A stretch of 64,000 nucleotides of DNA. Source: Phycisphaeraceae bacterium (lineage in GTDB: Bacteria > Planctomycetota > Phycisphaerae > Phycisphaerales > UBA1924). A program made the position numbers and the translations under genes. Of the stretch, positions 40,527 through 49,417 are shown one piece after another; within the stretch, counting starts at the first letter, position 1, and the number at the start of each line of letters is the position of its first letter. A model generated the notes under the pieces. The model ran no database searches. It was not told the origin of the DNA and saw only the letters and a program-made list of their open reading frames with translations. Location of the stretch: NCBI GenBank assembly GCA_023898685.1, contig CP060234.1:2976001-3040000 (forward strand). The letters run 5' to 3'.

Positions 40527-41501
40527 ATGGCTGAGGAAGTCAAACACGCCGGTCACCCCCCGCTCGTCGTCGTGGCACTCGGCGGGCACGCCTTCATGCG
40601 CGCGGGAGAGACCGGAACGCACGACGAACATCTGCGGAACGCCGGCGCGATCTGCGAGCAGCTCATGACGCTCGTCGAGCGGGGCTACCACCTCGTGATC
40701 ACCCACGGCAACGGGCCGCAGGTGGGCGCGATGCTCGAGCGGGACGAGTTGAGCGGAGACGACGTGCCCTCGCGCCCGCTCGACGTGCTCGTCGCCCAGA
40801 CCGAGGGGAGCCTGGGCTACTACCTCCAGCAGTCGATGCTCAACAGCCTGCGCCGGCGGGACATCCGCCGGTTCGTCGTCACCGTGGTGACGCAGGTCGT
40901 CGTCGACCGTGACGATCCGGCATTCAAACACCCCACCAAGCCCGTCGGCCCGTTCCTGACCGAGGCCGAGGCGAGGCGGCGGGAGCGAGAGTGGGGCTGG
41001 TCGATCATCGAGGATTCGGGTCGGGGCTGGCGCCGCGTCGTTCCGTCCCCCATGCCGATCAAGGTGATCCAGCGGAAGATGATCCGCGAGGCCGCGTTGC
41101 AGGGGCACATCGTCATCGCGTGCGGCGGTGGCGGGATCCCGGTGTACAAGACGGATGGGAAGGACTACGCCGGCGTCGAGGCCGTGATCGACAAGGACCG
41201 GACCTCGGGTGTGCTCGCCAAGGGCATCGAGGCCGATCTGCTGATCATCCTCACGGCGGTCGACGGCGCCTATTTGCACTTTGGCACGCCCGACCAGACG
41301 CCGCTGGGCGCGGTGACGCTGGCCGAGTGTGCGAGGTACATCGCCGACGGTGAGTTCCCGAAGGGCTCGATGGGCCCGAAGGTGGAGGCTGTGCACGATT
41401 TCCTGCTCGCGGGCGGCTCACGCGGGCTGGTGACCAGCCCGCCCAAGCTGCGCGAGGCGCTCCAGGGCGAGGCGGGAACGCATTTCATCGGGAAGATCTA
41501 G
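40527..41501 (+). CDS. arcC: Carbamate kinase
   Basis: Makes ATP and carbamate from ADP and carbamoyl phosphate, or the reverse. The 324-aa protein shows the amino-acid-kinase fold: VVVALGGHAF at the start, VITHGNGPQVG, QTEGSLGYYLQQ, HIVIACGGGGIPVY, EAVIDKDRTSGVLA and ILTAVDGAYLHFG, all typical of ArcC. It is divergent from the cDPGS-argF pair; the 71-nt gap holds TACAGT (plus strand) and TACTGT (minus strand), so promoters probably overlap. An inverted pair of heptamer arrays follows the stop. Together with ornithine carbamoyltransferase it could run a citrulline-to-ATP fermentative step, but no arginine deiminase is visible. Confidence 0.94.
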   Translation: MAEEVKHAGHPPLVVVALGGHAFMRAGETGTHDEHLRNAGAICEQLMTLVERGYHLVITHGNGPQVGAMLERDELSGDDVPSRPLDVLVAQTEGSLGYYLQQSMLNSLRRRDIRRFVVTVVTQVVVDRDDPAFKHPTKPVGPFLTEAEARRREREWGWSIIEDSGRGWRRVVPSPMPIKVIQRKMIREAALQGHIVIACGGGGIPVYKTDGKDYAGVEAVIDKDRTSGVLAKGIEADLLIILTAVDGAYLHFGTPDQTPLGAVTLAECARYIADGEFPKGSMGPKVEAVHDFLLAGGSRGLVTSPPKLREALQGEAGTHFIGKI

Positions 41502-41505
41502 AGGC

Positions 41506-41602
41506 AGGGATCAGGGATCGGGGATCAGGCATCGGGGCTGCCGAATGGGAGCCCATGTCCGATCTCACAGCCCTGATCCCCGATCGCAGATCCCTGATCC
41601 CC
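41506..41602. repeat. Two five-unit heptamer arrays in inverted orientation
   Basis: The left array 41506-41540 has units AGGGATC, AGGGATC, GGGGATC, AGGCATC, GGGGCTG. The right array 41568-41602 has units CAGCCCT, GATCCCC, GATCGCA, GATCCCT, GATCCCC. The right array is roughly the reverse complement of the left, so the whole can fold into a 35-bp imperfect stem. It lies just after the arcC stop and may also end that transcript. Confidence 0.85.
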
Positions 41603-41608
41603 CCCTGG

Positions 41609-41643
41609 AAAAAACGCGGGCCCGGTCGTACGAACCGGGCCCG
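41609..41643 (-). terminator. Rho-independent terminator of the pnt operon
   Basis: On the minus strand a perfect stem GGGCCCGGT/ACCGGGCCC with a 7-nt loop (plus one more C-G pair) is followed by CG and six T residues. It lies 34 nt after the pntB stop codon. Confidence 0.9.
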
Positions 41644-41676
41644 TGGAGGAGAGAGATTCTGGTTGTCTCGGCGAGA

Positions 41677-43173
41677 TCAGTCGTCCGACTTGAACTCGTC
41701 GATGAGCGCCTGGAGCGTCTTCTTCGCATCACCCAGGACCATGTAGTTGTTGTCGAGGTAGAACAGCGGGTTGGCGATGCCCGCGTAACCCGACGCCAGC
41801 GACCGCTTCATCGTGAACACGGTCTTGGCCCGCTGCACCTCGGCGATGGGCATCCCGGAAATGGGGTTCCCCTCTTCGAGGGCGAGCGGGTTCACGACGT
41901 CGTTCGCACCGAGCACGATCGCGACGTCGACCAGCTCCATCGTCGGGTTGACGTCGTCGAGCTCGGCCAGGGCCTCGTAGGGCACGTCGGCCTCGGCCAG
42001 CAGCACGTTCATGTGCCCGGGCATCCGGCCCGCGACGGGGTGGACGACGAACTGCACCTCGGTGCCGTTGGCCTCCATGAGGTTGGCGAGCTCCTTGACC
42101 GCGTGCTGGGCCTGGGCGACCGCCATGCCGTAGCCCGGGACGAAGATGACCTTCTGGGCGGCCTCGAGCATGAAGTAGGCCTTGTCGGGCGTGAGGACCT
42201 TCGCCTCGCGCTTCTCGCCGTCGCCGGTGGCGCCCCCGCCCGTGTCGGCGGCGCCGAAGCCGGAGAAGAGGACGTTGCCCAGCGAGCGATTCATCGCGAT
42301 GCACATGATCCTGGTGAGGATGATGCCCGACGCGCCGACGAGGGCGCCGGTGATGATGAGCAGCACGTTGTTGACCGCGAAGCCCGCGGCACACGCCGCC
42401 AGACCCGAATAGGAGTTCAGGAGGGAGATCACGACGGGCATGTCGCCGCCGCCGATCGGGATGACGCAGGCGACACCCAGGACGAACGAGAGGACGATGG
42501 CCAGGTAGAGCGGGATGATCGCGGTGGGATCGATCGCGATCCAGGTGCCGCAGGCGAGCAGCACGACGAGCAGGAGGGCGTTGACAACCTGCTGCCCGGG
42601 GTAGAGCATGGGCGCCGACTTCATCCGCTCGGAGAGCTTGAGGAAGGCGACGACCGAACCGGTGAAGGTCACGCCGCCGATGAGGACGGCGAGGAAGATG
42701 CTGATCGCCGAGGCGGCGGGCATCTGCGCGGCTTCCTTGGCCGCCTCGGTGATGGGCTCGGCGAGGGCCCCCATCACCTCGGTGGCCGCGTCCGTCACCT
42801 TGGCGATCTGGGCGTGCTCAACCCAGTAGCGCTGCAGCTCGGACCAGCCCACGAGCAGACTCGCGATACCGCCGAACCCGTTGAAGAGAGCGACCATCTC
42901 GGGCATCGCGGTCATCTTCACGAGTTTGGCGGCGGGGATGCCCACCACGGTGCCGGCGATCATGCCGACCACGATCCAGATGATCGTGGTCGCCTCAATG
43001 TGCCCGCCGTGCTTGGCGATGATCCAGACCAGCGTGCCGATCGCGGCGGTGGTCATGCCCGCGGCCGAGACCATATTGCCCTTGCGGGCGGTCTCGGACT
43101 TGCTGAGCATCTTGAGGCCCATGATGAAGCACACGCCGGCGAAGAGGAACAGGATGGTGGCGATGAATTCCAT
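41677..43173 (-). CDS. pntB: NAD(P)+ transhydrogenase subunit beta
   Basis: The beta subunit of the proton-translocating transhydrogenase, which uses the proton gradient to drive NADH to NADP+ hydride transfer in the inner membrane. The 498-aa protein has about nine N-terminal membrane helices (residues 1-270) and then the cytosolic NADP(H)-binding domain III (about 310-498) with VIFVPGYGMAVAQAQHAV, HPVAGRMPGHMNVLLAEA and VLGANDVVNP. AAGGAG stands 8 nt before the ATG. It is the last of three genes, pntA1-pntA2-pntB, and is followed by a clear terminator. The alpha subunit is split in two genes, as in Rhodospirillum. Confidence 0.97.
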   Translation of the reverse strand: MEFIATILFLFAGVCFIMGLKMLSKSETARKGNMVSAAGMTTAAIGTLVWIIAKHGGHIEATTIIWIVVGMIAGTVVGIPAAKLVKMTAMPEMVALFNGFGGIASLLVGWSELQRYWVEHAQIAKVTDAATEVMGALAEPITEAAKEAAQMPAASAISIFLAVLIGGVTFTGSVVAFLKLSERMKSAPMLYPGQQVVNALLLVVLLACGTWIAIDPTAIIPLYLAIVLSFVLGVACVIPIGGGDMPVVISLLNSYSGLAACAAGFAVNNVLLIITGALVGASGIILTRIMCIAMNRSLGNVLFSGFGAADTGGGATGDGEKREAKVLTPDKAYFMLEAAQKVIFVPGYGMAVAQAQHAVKELANLMEANGTEVQFVVHPVAGRMPGHMNVLLAEADVPYEALAELDDVNPTMELVDVAIVLGANDVVNPLALEEGNPISGMPIAEVQRAKTVFTMKRSLASGYAGIANPLFYLDNNYMVLGDAKKTLQALIDEFKSDD

Positions 43174-43187
43174 GTCTTGCTCCTTTC

Positions 43188-43469
43188 TCAGCCCTTGTGC
43201 TTGAACATGGCGAGCATCCGGTCGGTGACGAGGTAGCCGCCGACCACGTTGATCATGCCGAAGGCGACCGCGAAGCCCGCGAGTATCAGGGCGACCGTGC
43301 TGTCACCCGCGATCGCGACGGCGGTCATCGCCCCGATGAGGCTGATGCCGCTGATCGCGTTCGAGCCGCTCATCAGGGGCGTGTGGAGCTGGGCCGGGAC
43401 CTTCCGGATCAGCTCGATGCCCAGGAACATCGAAAGCAGGAAGATGAATGAGTACGTCAGGAAATCCAT
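43188..43469 (-). CDS. pntAB: NAD(P)+ transhydrogenase subunit alpha, membrane part
   Basis: A 93-aa protein with three hydrophobic helices (about 3-22, 36-58 and 60-85). It corresponds to the membrane segment that in E. coli forms the C-terminus of PntA (SFIFLLSMFLGIELIRKVP and HTPLMSGSNAISGI are its hallmarks). Together with PntB it forms the proton channel. AGGAG is 8 nt before the ATG at 43469. The pntB start follows 14 nt after the stop and the soluble alpha subunit lies just upstream. Confidence 0.95.
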   Translation of the reverse strand: MDFLTYSFIFLLSMFLGIELIRKVPAQLHTPLMSGSNAISGISLIGAMTAVAIAGDSTVALILAGFAVAFGMINVVGGYLVTDRMLAMFKHKG

Positions 43470-43531
43470 GGTGGGATGACTCCTGTTTGGTGTGCGAATC
43501 GGTCGACCCGGCGGGCCGGACACACGGGCGT

Positions 43532-44668
43532 TCAGGCCGTCTGGGCCATGCGCTCGCGGATGGTCTCGTTGACGACCTCGCCGTCCTTTGTGATCAGGCA
43601 CCCGGCGATGATGTCGTCCTCGGTGTTCAGGACGAGGTTCTTCGATTCCTTGTCGAACAGCACCTGCACCAGGCCGACGATGTTGTTCGCGTACATCCGG
43701 CTCGCGTCGAAGGCGACGCGCCCCGGGAAGTTCTTGAGCCCGAGCACCCGCACGCCGTGGAGATTGACCTCCTCGTCGGCGACCGAGCCCTCGACGTTGC
43801 CGCCGGTGGAGACGGCGTAGTCGATGATCAGCGACCCGGGCTTCATCTGCTGGAGCATCTCGTCGGTGATGATCTTGGGCGCGGGCCGCCCGAACAGGGC
43901 GGCGGTGGTGATGACGATGTTGGAGTGGTGCAGGGCCTTGACCATGCCCTCGCGCTGCTTGGCCTGCTGCTCGGGGGTCAGCTCCTTGGCGTAGCCGCCC
44001 TGCCCCTCGCCCACGCCCAGGTCGATGTCGATGAACCTGGCGCCCAGCGACTCGCACTGCTCCTTCACGGCCGGGCGCGTATCGAACGCCTCGATGCGGG
44101 CGCCGAGCCGCTTGGCGGTCGCGATGGCCTGGAGCCCCGCGACGCCCGCCCCGATGACGAGGATGCGGGCGGGCTGGATGACGCCGGACGGGGTCGCCAT
44201 CATGGGCAACGCCTTGCCCAGCTTCTCAGCCGCGAGCAGGACCATGTAGTAGCCCGCGAGGCTGTGCTGGCTTGAGAGGGCGTCGAGCTTCTGGGCCCGC
44301 GTGGTGCGGGGGACCATCTCCATGCTCATCGCCGCCACGCCCGCGTCGGCGAAGGCCCGGACGAGGTCGTCGCGGTTGAACGGGTCGAGGAAGCCCGTGT
44401 ACATCGAGCCACGCGGGAACTTCGCGATCTCGTCGGCCGACGGCGGCTGGAGGCAGGCGATCAGGTCGGCCCCCTCGTAGATCGCGTCGCCCGAGGCGAT
44501 GGTGGCTCCCGCCTTCTCGTAGTCGGCGTCGGACCAGCCCAGGTGCTCGCCGAGGCCAGCCCCGACGACCACCTCCAGTTCCATGCCCTTCATGACCGTG
44601 ACGGACTCCGGGGTCGCCGCGATTCGGGGTTCCTCCGGGTCCGCTTGTCTGGGAATGACGACTTTCAT
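43532..44668 (-). CDS. pntAA: NAD(P)+ transhydrogenase subunit alpha, NAD(H)-binding part
   Basis: The 378-aa soluble domain I, which binds NAD(H) at the membrane surface. Seen: the start MKVVIPRQADPEEPRIAATPE, the RQD-loop region, the Rossmann motif VIGAGVAGLQAIATAKRLGA near residue 170, AFDTRPAVKEQCESLGA and the mobile-loop area ending PGSLIIDYAVSTGGNVEG. It resembles alanine dehydrogenase, as the family does. GGGAGG lies 5 nt before the ATG. It is the first gene of the pnt operon; its promoter must lie in the 196-nt gap before the dockerin-protein gene, but no clear box stands out there. Confidence 0.96.
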   Translation of the reverse strand: MKVVIPRQADPEEPRIAATPESVTVMKGMELEVVVGAGLGEHLGWSDADYEKAGATIASGDAIYEGADLIACLQPPSADEIAKFPRGSMYTGFLDPFNRDDLVRAFADAGVAAMSMEMVPRTTRAQKLDALSSQHSLAGYYMVLLAAEKLGKALPMMATPSGVIQPARILVIGAGVAGLQAIATAKRLGARIEAFDTRPAVKEQCESLGARFIDIDLGVGEGQGGYAKELTPEQQAKQREGMVKALHHSNIVITTAALFGRPAPKIITDEMLQQMKPGSLIIDYAVSTGGNVEGSVADEEVNLHGVRVLGLKNFPGRVAFDASRMYANNIVGLVQVLFDKESKNLVLNTEDDIIAGCLITKDGEVVNETIRERMAQTA

Positions 44669-44864
44669 TCAGCCTCCCGATCTGTGATCGTGGTCGGGCC
44701 CCCGTGACCCGTGCCGAATGATAGCGGCCATCTGGGTGCAGTTTTCCAGGTTTCAAAAAAGTGGCGTCAAAACCGGCTGGCTCGGCTGGCAACAGCCGTG
44801 CCGTGCCCGGGTCGGGCGGTTCATCGGATTGGAGTTGCCGGGTGGCGTTGCGGGCCCGGCGACG

Positions 44865-46913
44865 CTAGGGGCAGCCGGCGTTGAACTGCACCACGAACGC
44901 GAGAACGTCGGCGAGATCGAACAGGCCCAACGGCTCACCGAGGTCGGCCGCGGGGTCGCCGGCCTGGAAGGCCACGACGAACGCGAGGACGTCGGCGAGG
45001 TCGAGCAGGCCGAACGGCTCGGCGAAATCGGCGGTGTTGCAGGGCGGGTTGGCCTCGATCGCGGTGACCCGGAGCGTGGCGTTCATGGTCGGGTTGACCA
45101 CATCGGGTCCCACATCGATCTGCGGGTCGAAGCTGAACTGCGGGACCGACACCGAGAGCCCCCCGGCCGGCGTGCCCGAGACGCTGAGGGGGAACTGGGC
45201 GATCGTCACCGGTTCGGTCGCGTGGTAGATCGGGACGCCGAAGAACTCGATGTCGCCCTCGAGCGTGAGCACAACATCCTCGAACATCGCATCGCCGTTC
45301 TGGTCGAGCAGCGCGGGCGGCAGCGGCTCGTTCACCGAGAGCGAGATCGACGAGATCATGACCGACATGCCGGGCGCGAACTCGATCAGAGCCTTGTCCG
45401 TGGTCGTCAGCCGGCCGCCGACGAGGCGGATCTGCGAGAGCGGGTCCGCATCGTCGCAGTTCTCGGGGAACAGGAAGTCGAGCGACCCGCCGACGAAGAA
45501 CTCGAGCACCTGGATCGGAACGCCCGGGAAGAGAAGCTCGAGCGAGAGCGAGGATTCGGCGGTGACGACCGTGAACGGCGCGTCGCGGAAGACCTGGTTG
45601 GTGAAGTGCACGCGGCCCATGCCGTAGTGGTCGAAGTCGGGCGTGTAGCCGGGCTCACCGATGACGTACTCCGATGCCGCGGCGTCGAGCGCGATGCCCG
45701 AGGCGAAATAGGCTTCTTGCGTGGGGTCGTCCGCCTCAAGGCGCGACGTGAACGTCCACACGCCCTCCTCGCGTTCGATGCGGAACGCAGCGCCCGCGTA
45801 GCCCGCGAAGTTGGTGATCGAAGTCGAGTTCGGCGCGCCGATCAGCCCGATATCGCCGCGGATCGCCATGGCGCGTCCAAGTCCCCCAGGTCCGAAGCCG
45901 TACGCGGTCAGCATCGCCGGCACGCGGAGGATCTGATCGGGGTCTGGCCCGAACGCCCCGTCGGACCCGTCGTAGATCAGCAGATCGGGCGTTTCGTTGA
46001 TGTCGCCGCCGTAGAGGCCGCGCGCCGGGTCGGTGGCGAAGATCTCGTCGCCGGAGATTGCGAATGCGCTTCCGAAGAGGTTGAAGCCCATGCCCGGCGT
46101 AAGACGTGTGAGCGTCTCGGCGTGCAGCCACGTGTCGCCGGCTCGGCGGAAGATGTAGATCTCGCCACTCGAGCCGTCGCTGAAGGTGTTGCCCGGCGCA
46201 CCCACCGCGATGACATCGCCGGCGTCGTTGATCGCGACCTTGAAGCCGAACTGATCGAGGTTGTCCGGGGGCACGTCGGGCAGCAGCTCGACCGGCGCCC
46301 CCCACGTGCCGCCAATCCGGCGCACGACGAAAGTGGCATCGGGCAGCGGGTCGGTCTCGGTGCCGAGCAGGGCCGCCCGCCCGATGACGAGCGTGTTCCC
46401 ATCCGGCGTGATATCGACCGAGGCCCCGAAGTTGTACCGGAATCCGGGATCGGGGTCCCAGATCCGGTCGGTGCGCGACCACTCGCCGGTCTGGGGGTCG
46501 CGCTCCCAGATATCCACCACGCCCGCCTGGGGTACGAACGGCGCCTCGTTGAATTGGTAGGGGGCACTGATCGCGGCGAGGTCACCCGCGGCGTTCATCG
46601 CGATCGCGTAGCCGAAGACTTCACCGAAGTACGCGCCGCCCCGGAAGCCCGTGCCCTCGACCCATTCGCCGTTCTGCTTGGTGAACGACCGGACCACGCC
46701 GTCACCGAGGTCGAACCCCGATCCGCCGACGAGCGCGACCGTCCCGTCCGCAGAGATCGCGACGGCAGAGCCGAACCCCGCGCCCATCAACTCATCCGCC
46801 GGCGCCACGTACGGCGGGGCGTTGTCGCACTGTGCAGTCGCGAGTGAGGAGCCGAGACAAACCGCGGTGACAATCGCAACTCGCCGTGGGCCGGGCGTCG
46901 CGGGGCTCAACAT
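44865..46913 (-). CDS. Secreted beta-propeller-like protein with degenerate GC-type dockerin end
   Basis: A 682-aa exported protein (signal peptide ending near residue 28). Residues 40-430 form a run of FG-GAP/integrin-like repeats built on a VAISADGTVALVGG, AIAMNAAGDLAAISAP, VAINDAGDVIAVGAPG pattern, predicted to be a seven-bladed propeller. The C-terminal 58 residues hold two repeats of the form PFGLLDLADVLAFVVAF and end in AGCP, the GC-type dockerin-like anchor of Phycisphaerales. The Asp/Asn calcium ligands of classical dockerins are mostly missing here. AGGGAG is 8 nt before the ATG at 46913. Probably cell-surface; ligand unknown. Confidence 0.85.
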   Translation of the reverse strand: MLSPATPGPRRVAIVTAVCLGSSLATAQCDNAPPYVAPADELMGAGFGSAVAISADGTVALVGGSGFDLGDGVVRSFTKQNGEWVEGTGFRGGAYFGEVFGYAIAMNAAGDLAAISAPYQFNEAPFVPQAGVVDIWERDPQTGEWSRTDRIWDPDPGFRYNFGASVDITPDGNTLVIGRAALLGTETDPLPDATFVVRRIGGTWGAPVELLPDVPPDNLDQFGFKVAINDAGDVIAVGAPGNTFSDGSSGEIYIFRRAGDTWLHAETLTRLTPGMGFNLFGSAFAISGDEIFATDPARGLYGGDINETPDLLIYDGSDGAFGPDPDQILRVPAMLTAYGFGPGGLGRAMAIRGDIGLIGAPNSTSITNFAGYAGAAFRIEREEGVWTFTSRLEADDPTQEAYFASGIALDAAASEYVIGEPGYTPDFDHYGMGRVHFTNQVFRDAPFTVVTAESSLSLELLFPGVPIQVLEFFVGGSLDFLFPENCDDADPLSQIRLVGGRLTTTDKALIEFAPGMSVMISSISLSVNEPLPPALLDQNGDAMFEDVVLTLEGDIEFFGVPIYHATEPVTIAQFPLSVSGTPAGGLSVSVPQFSFDPQIDVGPDVVNPTMNATLRVTAIEANPPCNTADFAEPFGLLDLADVLAFVVAFQAGDPAADLGEPLGLFDLADVLAFVVQFNAGCP

Positions 46914-47087
46914 GGCCTGCTCCCTTTCTGATTGGTTCTTCCAAACACTAAAGGAACAGGTCGTGCAGGCCAAGGCCCGGTATGAACGGACCTCCCGGAA
47001 TCCGAATCTGGCCTATTCGCGATTCGTGTTATCGGGCACGCGAATCCCGTCCAAAACATTTACGCATTGGGGCGGGATCCCCCCGAC

Positions 47088-47117
47088 TTGCGAACAGGCG
47101 GGTTGCTGCGACACAAT
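47088..47117 (+). promoter_or_regulatory. Candidate promoter for mscL
   Basis: TTGCGA (47088-47093) and CACAAT (47112-47117) are spaced 18 nt and lie 82 nt before the mscL start. The match is moderate. The rest of the 285-nt divergent gap holds a weak inverted repeat (ATTCGCG/CGCGAAT, 47015-47045). Confidence 0.3.
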
Positions 47118-47198
47118 GCGCTGACAATTTGGTTGACGCCGGTCTGCCGTGCGCACCGGTTCGGCTGATTCCGCCCTTGGCCCAGAAAGGCGACAATC

Positions 47199-47621
47199 AT
47201 GGGGATGATCAAGGAGTTCCGCGACTTCGCGATGCGAGGCAATGTCATCGACATGGCCGTCGGCATCATTATCGGGGCGGCGTTCGGCACCATCGTCAAG
47301 ACCATGGTCGACAAGGTCATCATGCCACCGATCGGCATGCTGATGGGCCGGGTCGATTTCTCGGATCTCAAGCTCGTGCTGCAGTCGGCCTCGACCAGTG
47401 CGACGGGCGATGAGATCGCCGAGGTCGCGGTGTATTACGGCGAGCTGATCAACGCGATCATCAGCTTCATCATCGTGGCGTTCTGCCTGTTCCTGGTGAT
47501 CAAGGCGATGAACAAGGCGACGTCGGCGTTCGAGAAGGAGAAGGAAGCCGCGCCGCCCCCCGAGCCGGCCGAGGACATCCTGCTCCTCCGTGAGATCCGC
47601 GACTCGCTCAAGAGGGGATGA
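47199..47621 (+). CDS. mscL: Large-conductance mechanosensitive channel
   Basis: A homopentameric inner-membrane channel that opens under high membrane tension to release solutes. The 140-aa protein has the N-terminal amphipathic helix and TM1 (MRGNVIDMAVGIIIGAAFGTIV), a periplasmic loop, TM2 (LINAIISFIIVAFCLFLVIKAMN) and a C-terminal charged helix (LLREIRDSLKRG). All hallmark residues of the pore-lining helix are present. AGAAAGG is about 10 nt before the ATG. The stop overlaps an ATG in the frame of the HAD gene downstream, so the two may be co-transcribed. Confidence 0.97.
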   Translation: MGMIKEFRDFAMRGNVIDMAVGIIIGAAFGTIVKTMVDKVIMPPIGMLMGRVDFSDLKLVLQSASTSATGDEIAEVAVYYGELINAIISFIIVAFCLFLVIKAMNKATSAFEKEKEAAPPPEPAEDILLLREIRDSLKRG

Positions 47622-47657
47622 GCCGGATCCGGCCGAAGGACGGCCCGGCGGCGTGCG

Positions 47658-47663
47658 TACGCT
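47658..47663 (+). promoter_or_regulatory. -10-like hexamer TACGCT before the HAD gene
   Basis: TACGCT is 5 nt before ATG 47669, which supports that start over the upstream ATG at 47618. Confidence 0.4.
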
Positions 47664-47668
47664 CGCGT

Positions 47669-48553
47669 ATGCCCCGCTATGACCTGCTCGCGCTCGATCT
47701 CGACGGCACGCTGCTGGGCATCGGGGCGACTCTATCGCAGCGGAACATCGCCGCGGTCCGACGCGCCCGCGATGCCGGGATGCGCGTTGTGGTCTGCACG
47801 GGGCGTGGACTCGTGGAGTGCCGGAAGTACCTCGATGCAATCGGGCAGACGGATCCGGTGATCGTCGCGGGAGGGGCGATCACCGCCGACCCGGCGACCG
47901 GCGCGACGATCCACCGGTTTGCGATGGCGCCCGCGCTCGTCGCCGAGGTGAGCGACGAGCTACTCGGCGCGGGGCACGCGGTGCTGGTGCTCAAGGACGC
48001 TTCGGCGGCGGGCTACGACTACCTCGTGCTCACGGGCGCTGGGGAGGTGAGGCCCGATCCCGTCACGCTGTGGTGGTTCGAGAAGATGGGGGTGCGGGTC
48101 AAGTACGCCGCGAGGCTCGCCGACGACGACGACCCCGGCCACACCATCCGCGTGGGCATGTGCGCCGACGCGGCGGAGAGTGAGGCGATGGCCCGTGTGC
48201 TGCGTGGGTGCGTGGGCGATCGGGCGATCCTCCATTCGTTCAAGGCGGTCGTGGGACCCGAGGTCACGGGCATCGATGAACGGACCGTCCACATCCTCGA
48301 GGCGTTCGACGCCCGGGCCGGCAAGTGGGCTGCGCTCGAGAGACTCGCGGGGGAATGGGGCATCGCGCCCGATCGCGTCGCCGCGATCGGCGACGAGGTC
48401 AACGACGTGTGCATGATCCGCGGCGCGGGGCTGGGGGTGGCGATGGGAAACGCCATCCCTGCGGTTCGAGACGCCGCCGACCGCGTCACGGGCGATCACG
48501 ACGCGGACGGCGTCGCGGACGCGATCGAGAAGATCCTGGAAGGCGCGTGGTGA
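47669..48553 (+). CDS. HAD-superfamily hydrolase (Cof/YidA type)
   Basis: A 294-aa phosphatase of the HAD IIB group. Motif I LALDLDGTLLG has the nucleophile Asp10 and acid/base Asp12; motif II VVCTGR has its Thr; the cap domain spans about 85-195; motif III is the lysine in FDARAGKWAAL; motif IV is IGDEVNDVCM. Members dephosphorylate sugar phosphates or cofactors; the substrate is unknown. I chose ATG 47669 because motif I then starts at the usual place and TACGCT lies 5 nt upstream; the ATG at 47618 would add 17 unlikely residues but overlaps the mscL stop. The stop overlaps the GTG of ksgA. Confidence 0.9.
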   Translation: MPRYDLLALDLDGTLLGIGATLSQRNIAAVRRARDAGMRVVVCTGRGLVECRKYLDAIGQTDPVIVAGGAITADPATGATIHRFAMAPALVAEVSDELLGAGHAVLVLKDASAAGYDYLVLTGAGEVRPDPVTLWWFEKMGVRVKYAARLADDDDPGHTIRVGMCADAAESEAMARVLRGCVGDRAILHSFKAVVGPEVTGIDERTVHILEAFDARAGKWAALERLAGEWGIAPDRVAAIGDEVNDVCMIRGAGLGVAMGNAIPAVRDAADRVTGDHDADGVADAIEKILEGAW

Positions 48554-49386
48554 GCGCCCAGACGCTCGAAGAGATCCGGGCCCTCCTCGACGCCCACGGC
48601 CTGGCGCCGAAGAAATCGCTGGGCCAGAACTTCCTGATCGACAAGAACCTGGTCCGCAAGCTCGTCGACGAGTCGGGTGTCGGCCAGGGGGACCTCGTGC
48701 TCGAAGTGGGGCCTGGGACCGGCACGCTGACTGGTGAACTGCTCGACCGTGGCTGCGACGTCATTGCGTGCGAACTGGACGATGGGCTCGCTCGCCTCGT
48801 CGGCGAGCGGTTCGGGGGCCGGCCTGGTTTCACGCTCGTCCGAGGGGATTGCCTTTCCTCCAAGCGGGCCCTTTCGCCGGACATCGAGTCCGCGATCTCG
48901 GGCCGCCCGTTCCGTCTCGTCGCCAACCTGCCGTACCAGGCCGCGACACCCCTGATGCTCGTCCTGCTCACGCGGCACCCCGAATGCCTGGGGATGGCGG
49001 TGACGATCCAGAAGGAGGTCGCCGACCGCTTGCTCGCGCTGCCCGGCTCGAAGGACTACGGCACGATCAGCGTGGTCGCGCGGGCGACGGCGTCGGTCCG
49101 CCGCATCGCCAATCTGCCTTGCGAGTGCTTCTGGCCCAGGCCGCGGGTCGTCAGCGCGATGGTCGGGCTGGAACGTTTGCCGGACCCATTGACGGCCGAC
49201 CCGGTTCGGCTGGCGGAGTTCTGTCAACGCGTGTTCACCGGACGCCGAAAGCAGCTCGGTGGGCTTCTGCGTTCGCTGGGTCTGACGCCCGACCCATGGC
49301 CCGAGAACATCGACCCGACGGTCCGAATCGAGGCCCTTGGCCCGGTCGACATCGAGAGGCTGGCGGAAGGCTGTCGGGTGGGGTAG
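48550..49386 (+). CDS. ksgA: 16S rRNA (adenine(1518)-N6/adenine(1519)-N6)-dimethyltransferase
   Basis: KsgA dimethylates two adjacent adenosines in helix 45 of 16S rRNA during small-subunit maturation, using S-adenosylmethionine. The 278-aa protein has the N-terminal KKSLGQNFLIDKNLV, SAM motif I LEVGPGTGTLT near residue 56, the acidic motif IACELDDGLA, and catalytic motif IV NLPYQAATPLM near residue 125. The C-terminal helical domain (about 190-278) is normal. The GTG start overlaps the HAD stop by 4 nt. The gap to the next gene is only 31 nt and carries a GGAGG ribosome binding site. Confidence 0.96.
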   Translation: MSAQTLEEIRALLDAHGLAPKKSLGQNFLIDKNLVRKLVDESGVGQGDLVLEVGPGTGTLTGELLDRGCDVIACELDDGLARLVGERFGGRPGFTLVRGDCLSSKRALSPDIESAISGRPFRLVANLPYQAATPLMLVLLTRHPECLGMAVTIQKEVADRLLALPGSKDYGTISVVARATASVRRIANLPCECFWPRPRVVSAMVGLERLPDPLTADPVRLAEFCQRVFTGRRKQLGGLLRSLGLTPDPWPENIDPTVRIEALGPVDIERLAEGCRVG

Positions 49387-49417
49387 GCTGCGCCGTCGGG
49401 CGTCACACGGAGGGTGC

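Noticed and set aside
41506..41602. CRISPR-like array
   Set aside because: The units are only 7 nt, without spacers, and no cas gene is present.
41545..43236. A 563-codon plus-strand frame opposite pntB
   Set aside because: Antisense to the unmistakable transhydrogenase subunit; rich in Asp, His and Arg with no domain.
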